NCBI GenBank assembly: GCA_040768585.1
Contig: JAXGMQ010000001.1
Location: 806,001 to 870,000 of the forward strand
Source: JAXGMQ01 sp040768585
Lineage (GTDB): Bacteria > Caldisericota > Caldisericia > JAAYUI01
Reading direction: 5' to 3'
DNA: 64,000 nucleotides
Shown: positions 59,679-64,000 of the stretch, in pieces
How the letters are laid out: every line of letters begins with the position of its first letter
Numbering within the stretch: position 1 is the first letter of the stretch
The notes under the pieces: model-generated
What the model saw: only the letters and a program-made list of their open reading frames with translations
Databases searched by the model: none
Told to the model about the DNA's origin: nothing
Position numbers and translations under genes: made by a program

Positions 59679-60911
59679 ATGCCAAAAGGTGAATCAAGTT
59701 ACTTTGGCTTTGCCAAAGAAACGACATACGGCACAGAGACGGGACCGAACACATTCTGGAAGGTTATCTCGTGTGCCATGAACTGGGGGCGCGACATGCA
59801 GCGAAGGTTTCGCATTGGCGGCTCCCCGCAGTCATCTGAGGTGCTGCAACGTGCCTGGAACCAGAGCGGCAGCATCCAGATGGAAGCTGACCCAGAGGCG
59901 ATGGGTGTTTTGCTTGAAGGATTGTTTGGTACAAGCACAGTAACAGCTCTCCCAGAAAAGCCTGTGCTTGGAGCAACCACCACACTCGCAGTGGGGGCAA
60001 CAGCTGGAGATACGACCATCACAGTATCCGATGCCACAGGTTTTGCGGTAGATGACTACATCGCAATCGATACAGGAAGTGCTTGTGAGTTTGCCAAAAT
60101 CACATCAATCTCAGGCGATGACCTCACAATCGAGGCAAGCGGAGCATCAAACGGACTCCTGTTTGACCACGACATAGGTGACTCTGTTGAGGAGAACGAG
60201 ACTCCAGCCTACAAGCACATATTTGACACCACATCCGCCCTCCCAAGCTACACATGGGAGCTTGACCTTGGCTCTCCAGATGGAGTGTCAGCTGCTAGGT
60301 TCTCTGGCATGACGGCAAGCTCATTAACGCTTGGCTATGAGGCGATGGAGCCAGTCATGGCAAACGTGAGTTTCACGGGCTCAAAGATGAGCATCCACAA
60401 CACCACAGCCACCCCAACCTACGATGAGCTTGGTGCGCTCTACACAAGAGACACAGCAATCGAGTTTGACGGAACTGACAAGACCTCGATTGTGAAAAGC
60501 ATGAGAGTATCCATCACAAACGGTCTTGAGGGTGCTGAGCGAACAATCGAGTCGGGAGTTTTTGCAACCCAGGGCTCAGCAGGTGGAGTGGCAGCAAGTT
60601 TTGATGCTGAGGCTCTCTTTGACTCAGACGTCGACCTTCAGAGATTCCTTGGTGGAAGCGGAACAGATTATGATGTTGCTCAGACAACTCTTCCGTTTGG
60701 CTGCACCATCACAACCGATGGCGACTACATAGGAACATCTGAAACCAACAAATACTCTCTTAAACTCATTATGCCTAATGTATACATGACTAATTGTTCT
60801 GTTCCTGTTGAAGTTGGCAGACGTATTGCGCAATCCTGGAAAGCAATGGCTGTCTTTGACGATGTTGAGGGTCACGCTCTCCAGATTGAGCTTGTCAACG
60901 GAACGCGATAA
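59679..60911 (+). CDS. Phage tail tube (major tail) protein
   Basis: A 410-residue protein of the tail-tube 2 family: SYFGFAKETTYGTETGPNTF, FRIGGSPQSSEVLQ, QMEADPEAMGVLLEGLFG, SLTLGYEAMEPVMANVSFTG and the C-terminal LQIELVNG strand. At about 95-170 an inserted beta-rich module (TTLAVGATAGDTTITVSDAT ... LLFDHDIGDSVEENE) resembles the insert in the capsid protein. It polymerises into the tail tube. GGAAGGAG lies before the ATG. The stop overlaps the next start by one base. Confidence 0.85.
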   Translation: MPKGESSYFGFAKETTYGTETGPNTFWKVISCAMNWGRDMQRRFRIGGSPQSSEVLQRAWNQSGSIQMEADPEAMGVLLEGLFGTSTVTALPEKPVLGATTTLAVGATAGDTTITVSDATGFAVDDYIAIDTGSACEFAKITSISGDDLTIEASGASNGLLFDHDIGDSVEENETPAYKHIFDTTSALPSYTWELDLGSPDGVSAARFSGMTASSLTLGYEAMEPVMANVSFTGSKMSIHNTTATPTYDELGALYTRDTAIEFDGTDKTSIVKSMRVSITNGLEGAERTIESGVFATQGSAGGVAASFDAEALFDSDVDLQRFLGGSGTDYDVAQTTLPFGCTITTDGDYIGTSETNKYSLKLIMPNVYMTNCSVPVEVGRRIAQSWKAMAVFDDVEGHALQIELVNGTR

Positions 60912-61243
60912 TGCCCTCTTTCATCCGCACGAAAAAGGTTGACTTCTCTTCACTCGACAAACGCACGGCAAAGGGCGACGTGGCAGAGATTCATGGTGTC
61001 TCGATGGGGGAATTTCTGAGGGTTCAAGAGATCCTCACAGACGACTCTGGCAATCAGATTCCAAAATACATCAATGACGCCAATATCGAGATAGTCGCCT
61101 ACTCTTGCCACAAACTCAAAATCGGAGGGATTGATATCGAGGTGACAAGGGAGAATATCCTAGACCTCGACGCGCTCTATTTCAACCTGTTACTTGGTGA
61201 GGTGATGAGATTTCACGAGTTTGGAGAGTCTGAAAAAAACTGA
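60911..61243 (+). CDS. Tail assembly chaperone, short form (gpG-like)
   Basis: A 110-residue protein directly after the tail tube gene, the place of gpG-type tail assembly chaperones. It contains VDFSSLDKRTAKGDVAEIHG, SMGEFLRVQEILTDDSGNQI and DLDALYFNLLLGEVMRFHEF. Its last codons are part of a slippery sequence, and a second frame continues the protein (see the frameshift entries). It probably keeps the tape measure protein soluble during tail assembly. Confidence 0.78.
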   Translation: MPSFIRTKKVDFSSLDKRTAKGDVAEIHGVSMGEFLRVQEILTDDSGNQIPKYINDANIEIVAYSCHKLKIGGIDIEVTRENILDLDALYFNLLLGEVMRFHEFGESEKN

Positions 61244-61458
61244 TTGAGGAGGCGCTCTACACGAGCGACGGGGGAGCGCCTCAAAAAATAACAACTCTCA
61301 TCAGATGGGCTAACAGGGTGCTAGAACACGGACTCTGGCCAGCACAAGGCGGTTTGCTTGACCAGGATCACCTACTTGTAAAAGCAATCGAAACCATCAA
61401 GTCATTCAAGAAAAAACAACTTCAACTGGCATCAAAGAGAACGAACCTTGCATCTTGA
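60911..61458 (+). CDS. Tail assembly chaperone, frameshifted long form (gpGT-like)
   Basis: A -1 shift at 61234-61240 joins the first 110 residues to a 72-codon extension (61240-61455, stop TGA at 61456-61458), giving a 182-residue fusion. The extension is a single open frame reading LIEEALYTSDGGAPQK..., RWANRVLEHGLWPAQGG and KAIETIKSFKKKQ, has no start codon or ribosome site of its own, and matches the G/GT plan of siphoviruses. Its end overlaps the promoter of the prenyltransferase gene. Confidence 0.82.
61234..61282 (+). promoter_or_regulatory. Programmed -1 ribosomal frameshift signal
   Basis: The heptamer A AAA AAC (61234-61240) lies in the correct zero frame and is followed by the TGA stop. 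An 8-nt spacer leads to a perfect 9-bp stem, GAGGCGCTC (61249-61257) with GAGCGCCTC (61274-61282), around a 16-nt loop. GAGGAGG just after the slip site may act as an internal Shine-Dalgarno-like sequence, but it lies downstream rather than upstream. Confidence 0.88.
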
Positions 61459-61476
61459 AATTCATGCAATTAACAT
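61448..61476 (+). promoter_or_regulatory. Promoter of the prenyltransferase gene (leaderless type)
   Basis: TTGCAT (61448-61453), a 17-nt spacer and TAACAT (61471-61476), 7 nt before the ATG at 61484. No ribosome site precedes the ATG, unlike all phage genes around it. The start point would fall at or next to the ATG. Confidence 0.55.
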
Positions 61477-61483
61477 CTCACAC

Positions 61484-62422
61484 ATGAGCGATAAAAAACC
61501 TACTTTCGGGATGTGGCTTGCTGAGCTTAGAGCTGAGTTTTTCACAGCTCCCGCCATGTCTGTTTTTGTCGGAGGAGCTGCCGCTGCCTTTGTTTCTGGT
61601 GGCAAGATCAACTGGCTTCATCTTGTACTAACCCTCATCGCAGCAGTAATTGTCAATGGTGGCACAAACACAGCAAACGACTACTGGGACCATGTGTCAG
61701 GCAACGACGCAGCCAACAAAACTCCGCTTCGCCCCTTCACAGGCGGAAGCAGGATGATCCAAAACGGACTTCTTTCGCCGAAGGGAGTACTTGTCTACAC
61801 GTTCATCCTGTTTGCAATTGCCGCTGGCATTGGCGCTTATCTGGCATTTGCATCAAACGCACCGTGGCTCGTTCTTGGCATCGGAGCATTTGGCATCATC
61901 ACGGGTTACTTCTACACAGCGCGTCCCATAGAACTTGGCTCAAGAGGGTTTGGTGAGTTAATCGCGGGACTCGATTGCGGTGTACTTGTAGCACTTGCCA
62001 CATTTGTCATCCAGACTGGATATTTCAGTTGGTTGCCGGTTATTGCTGCTGTTCCACTCTCACTGCTTGTGTCACTCATACTCTATGTCAATGAGTTTCC
62101 GGACAGAGTGGCTGACGAGCAGGTCGGTAAGCGTCACATGGTTGTGAGACTTGGTCCAGAAAAGGCTGCCAAACTCCACACATTCTTGGTTTTCTTGCCA
62201 TACCTGGCTCTTGCCCTGGGGATTGCGTTCAAAGCGCTTCCGCTCTGGACAGCGATTGGCTTCCTCACACTACCAATCCTTATTGGCTCAAACGCGCAAC
62301 TGAAGAAGAACCTGTCCGACGTAACCAAGATGGCGCCAGCAGCTGGCATGACCATCATGAGTCAATTTTTCACAGGCGTCCTGATATCTGTTGGATTTAT
62401 CATTCACATCATCTGGTTGTAA
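61484..62422 (+). CDS. UbiA-family prenyltransferase, MenA-like, inside the phage tail module
   Basis: A 312-residue membrane enzyme with about nine helices. The first Asp motif is NTANDYWDHVSGND (about 67-80, N-D-x-x-D-x-x-x-x-x-D) and the second is NEFPDRVADEQVGKRHMVVRLG (about 205-226; key residues Asn205, Asp209, Asp213, Gly217, Lys218). These are the Mg-prenyl-diphosphate sites of 1,4-dihydroxy-2-naphthoate polyprenyltransferase (MenA) and relatives. FYTARPIELGSRGFGELIAG is also typical. Menaquinone synthesis is the best guess but other UbiA aromatic substrates are possible. It lies between the tail chaperone and the tape measure genes with its own promoter and terminator. Such placement suggests a moron-type or auxiliary metabolic gene; no other quinone gene is in the window. 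Confidence 0.85.
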   Translation: MSDKKPTFGMWLAELRAEFFTAPAMSVFVGGAAAAFVSGGKINWLHLVLTLIAAVIVNGGTNTANDYWDHVSGNDAANKTPLRPFTGGSRMIQNGLLSPKGVLVYTFILFAIAAGIGAYLAFASNAPWLVLGIGAFGIITGYFYTARPIELGSRGFGELIAGLDCGVLVALATFVIQTGYFSWLPVIAAVPLSLLVSLILYVNEFPDRVADEQVGKRHMVVRLGPEKAAKLHTFLVFLPYLALALGIAFKALPLWTAIGFLTLPILIGSNAQLKKNLSDVTKMAPAAGMTIMSQFFTGVLISVGFIIHIIWL

Positions 62423-62450
62423 AACCTAGAAGTAAAACACAAATCAACAC

Positions 62451-62482
62451 AGCCGTCCTCATATTTGAGGACGGCTTTTTTA
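62451..62482 (+). terminator. Rho-independent terminator of the prenyltransferase gene
   Basis: GCCGTCCTCA (62452-62461) pairs perfectly with TGAGGACGGC (62465-62474) around a 3-nt loop, followed by six T's. It ends the prenyltransferase transcript 30 bp after the stop and just before the ribosome site of the tape measure gene. Confidence 0.92.
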
Positions 62483-62500
62483 TTGGAGGGAAACAAATAA

Positions 62501-64000
62501 ATGACAGACAAACTCGTCATTGAAATCGAAGCGAAAGACAGAGCGTCTCCCAAGATAGAAGAATTGAAAACCTCGATTGTAGAGCTCTCTAGTTTCATGA
62601 ACGAAAACACTGCAACACTCACCAAACTCCAGGAATCCTGGAAGAAGGCAGAGAGTGGGATTCTCTCACTCAAAAAAACAATCGATTCAACCTCGGAGTC
62701 GCTTAAAAAAACGGGGGCAAACCTGACGTCAATTGCCAAAACAATTGGTCGTGACTTTGGTGCATCACTCACTGAGTCTATCTCAGCCTCACTGTCTGAC
62801 CTACCAGGACTCATGTTTAGTTGGGGAAACACAGCAGCAGGCATGTTCGCTAAAGGACTCTCCCAGGGAAGTGGTCAGATTGAATCGGCTGCATACAGAA
62901 TCTCTGATATGCTTGCTGGGTACTTTGAGATGCACTCACCAGCGCGACTTGGACCGCTGTCGAAGGAAGACCCAATGCTCTGGACAAAAAGGCTTGTTGA
63001 GCTTCTCGCTAATGGTCTTGTCTCGGCTGAGGATGTGTTGACCCGTCAACTTGACAAGATCGCATCCATGATGGTTAGTAGTTTTGACATCTCAGGCACA
63101 AGCTCCTTTGGGCAGTCAATCGGCGGTGTTGTTGATTCGATATCCAACATCTTCAGAAGCGCTCCTGTTGCCGAAAGAGGATACAGCAATTACAACGATC
63201 CCAGAGTTCCTGAAAACATATTGGCTCAGTATGAGAGCAGCCAAAACGCGAGAGAGTATGAGCTCTTCTACCAAATAATGAAAACAGCCAAACCTGTCAC
63301 TAATAGTGGATGGCACGAGGCGTTTACGGGTGGAGAAGACTATGAGCAGTATTGGAACGAGTGGTTTACAGGAATTGGGGTAGCCAAAGCCTCGGTTGAG
63401 GACATGGCGCGCACAGAACCAACCAAGTTCGAGCAGCTTCTTAAGTATAACCCTGGACTGAAAGACTACTACAGGAAGGATGAAGCAACAGGCGCGTGGG
63501 TGCAGTACAACAAGTACACAACGGCATCTAAGTCACCAGAAACCCCGGATGGCGTCCTGTCCTGGGATGAGTGGCTCAACGACTACTACAGTAACTGGGC
63601 ACAAAAAACCTACCACAGCAACAGCGACTATGTGCTGGCAAAGTACACATCGACATTCCTCCAGCAACAGGACAAAGAAGAGCTTGCCAGAAAGTATACG
63701 GACTATGTGAGGGCATCATCACCGGAACTTGACAAGATCTCGACTGGTGGTTGGTTTGATGACCTGTTGGGCAAATACTCTGACACGAATCTCTCCCAGA
63801 CGCTTATGGGTTCCGAACTCGACAAAGCTACTGGCATCCCCGTTGAACTTACCAAAACCTCCTGGTGGAACGCTTTTGTCAGGCAAATCTCTGAGAAAGA
63901 AGCGGCTAACAAATACGGCGGCATCAGAGGTAACATGGGGGCTCTCACATCTGACATGAGGGAATACATGGGGCTTGAGGCAGAGTGGGACATCTCATCA
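62501..64000 (+). CDS. Phage tape measure protein, N-terminal part cut by window edge
   Basis: An open frame of 500 codons from ATG 62501 to the window end. It starts with a helical, coiled-coil-like part (IEIEAKDRASPKIEELKTSI, SSFMNENTATLTKLQESWKK, KKTIDSTSESLKKTGANLTS). A hydrophobic Ala/Gly-rich region (GDxGASLTESISASLSDLPG) follows, then ISDMLAGYFEMHSPARLGPL, the Ser-Pro-x-R motif common near the end of tape measure proteins, and then a Tyr/Trp-rich unrecognised part. It would set tail length and eject with DNA. GGAGGG lies 11 nt before the ATG. The Ser-Pro-x-R motif so near the start suggests an unusual or shortened arrangement. Confidence 0.75.
   Translation, partial: MTDKLVIEIEAKDRASPKIEELKTSIVELSSFMNENTATLTKLQESWKKAESGILSLKKTIDSTSESLKKTGANLTSIAKTIGRDFGASLTESISASLSDLPGLMFSWGNTAAGMFAKGLSQGSGQIESAAYRISDMLAGYFEMHSPARLGPLSKEDPMLWTKRLVELLANGLVSAEDVLTRQLDKIASMMVSSFDISGTSSFGQSIGGVVDSISNIFRSAPVAERGYSNYNDPRVPENILAQYESSQNAREYELFYQIMKTAKPVTNSGWHEAFTGGEDYEQYWNEWFTGIGVAKASVEDMARTEPTKFEQLLKYNPGLKDYYRKDEATGAWVQYNKYTTASKSPETPDGVLSWDEWLNDYYSNWAQKTYHSNSDYVLAKYTSTFLQQQDKEELARKYTDYVRASSPELDKISTGGWFDDLLGKYSDTNLSQTLMGSELDKATGIPVELTKTSWWNAFVRQISEKEAANKYGGIRGNMGALTSDMREYMGLEAEWDISS

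Overview
The window looks like a chromosome segment of an anaerobic, probably uncultured bacterium. The evidence is Shine-Dalgarno-led genes with signal peptides and a lipobox, the hydrogenase-maturation genes hypF/hypC/hypD, an Mrp-type Fe-S carrier with a DUF1858 redox protein, TldD/TldE and a 6S-like RNA. Seven secreted proteins carry the 'copper amine oxidase N-terminal' (stalk) domain, most of them joined to PQQ-like beta-propellers. That habit is known in Caldisericota, Coprothermobacter and some Firmicutes-like lineages. I cannot place the phylum from sequence alone; Caldisericota-like is a weak guess.

Layout. 1-945: ArsP-like permease (cut by the window edge) and its ArsR-type repressor. 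1279-12151: mostly minus-strand single genes: a PD-(D/E)XK-like protein, two propeller/stalk secreted proteins, a FRG-domain plus TPR giant, an anchored protein and a methyltransferase, facing a glutamine-amidotransferase-like gene. 12867-21532: a compact minus-strand operon of eight genes (DUF948, YtxH, AI-2E-family permease, HAD phosphatase, cohesin/stalk protein, radical SAM, PDZ lipoprotein, S45 acylase), with a 6S-like RNA and its own promoter just upstream. 21803-30520: small membrane proteins, a PEGA/propeller protein and large secreted Ig-like proteins. 30826-33558: tldD-tldE with a clear terminator. 34581-39798: a 1,201-residue multi-stalk-domain protein, a MarR-GNAT fusion and a small membrane protein. 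40609-47701: a six-gene operon mrp - DUF1858 - propeller/stalk protein - hypF - hypC - hypD. 48231-53375: a secreted transglutaminase, a DUF4388 protein and an NHL-type propeller/stalk protein. 53712-64000: a plus-strand siphovirus-like head-tail module (terminase, portal, protease, capsid, connectors, tail tube, frameshifted tail chaperone, tape measure).

The most notable points are these. (1) A MenA/UbiA-type prenyltransferase sits between tail chaperone and tape measure as a self-contained unit, with its own promoter and its own terminator. (2) The tail chaperone has a textbook -1 frameshift signal: A AAA AAC, 8-nt spacer, perfect 9-bp stem. (3) A near-consensus sigma70-type promoter recurs whose -10 box lies only 7-9 nt before the start codon, with no Shine-Dalgarno, implying leaderless transcripts. 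(4) A probable 6S RNA gene. (5) REP-like palindromes fill the two large gene-free stretches. (6) An amidotransferase-like protein has Ser in place of the catalytic Cys. All functions are inferred from motifs read by eye; no database search was run.
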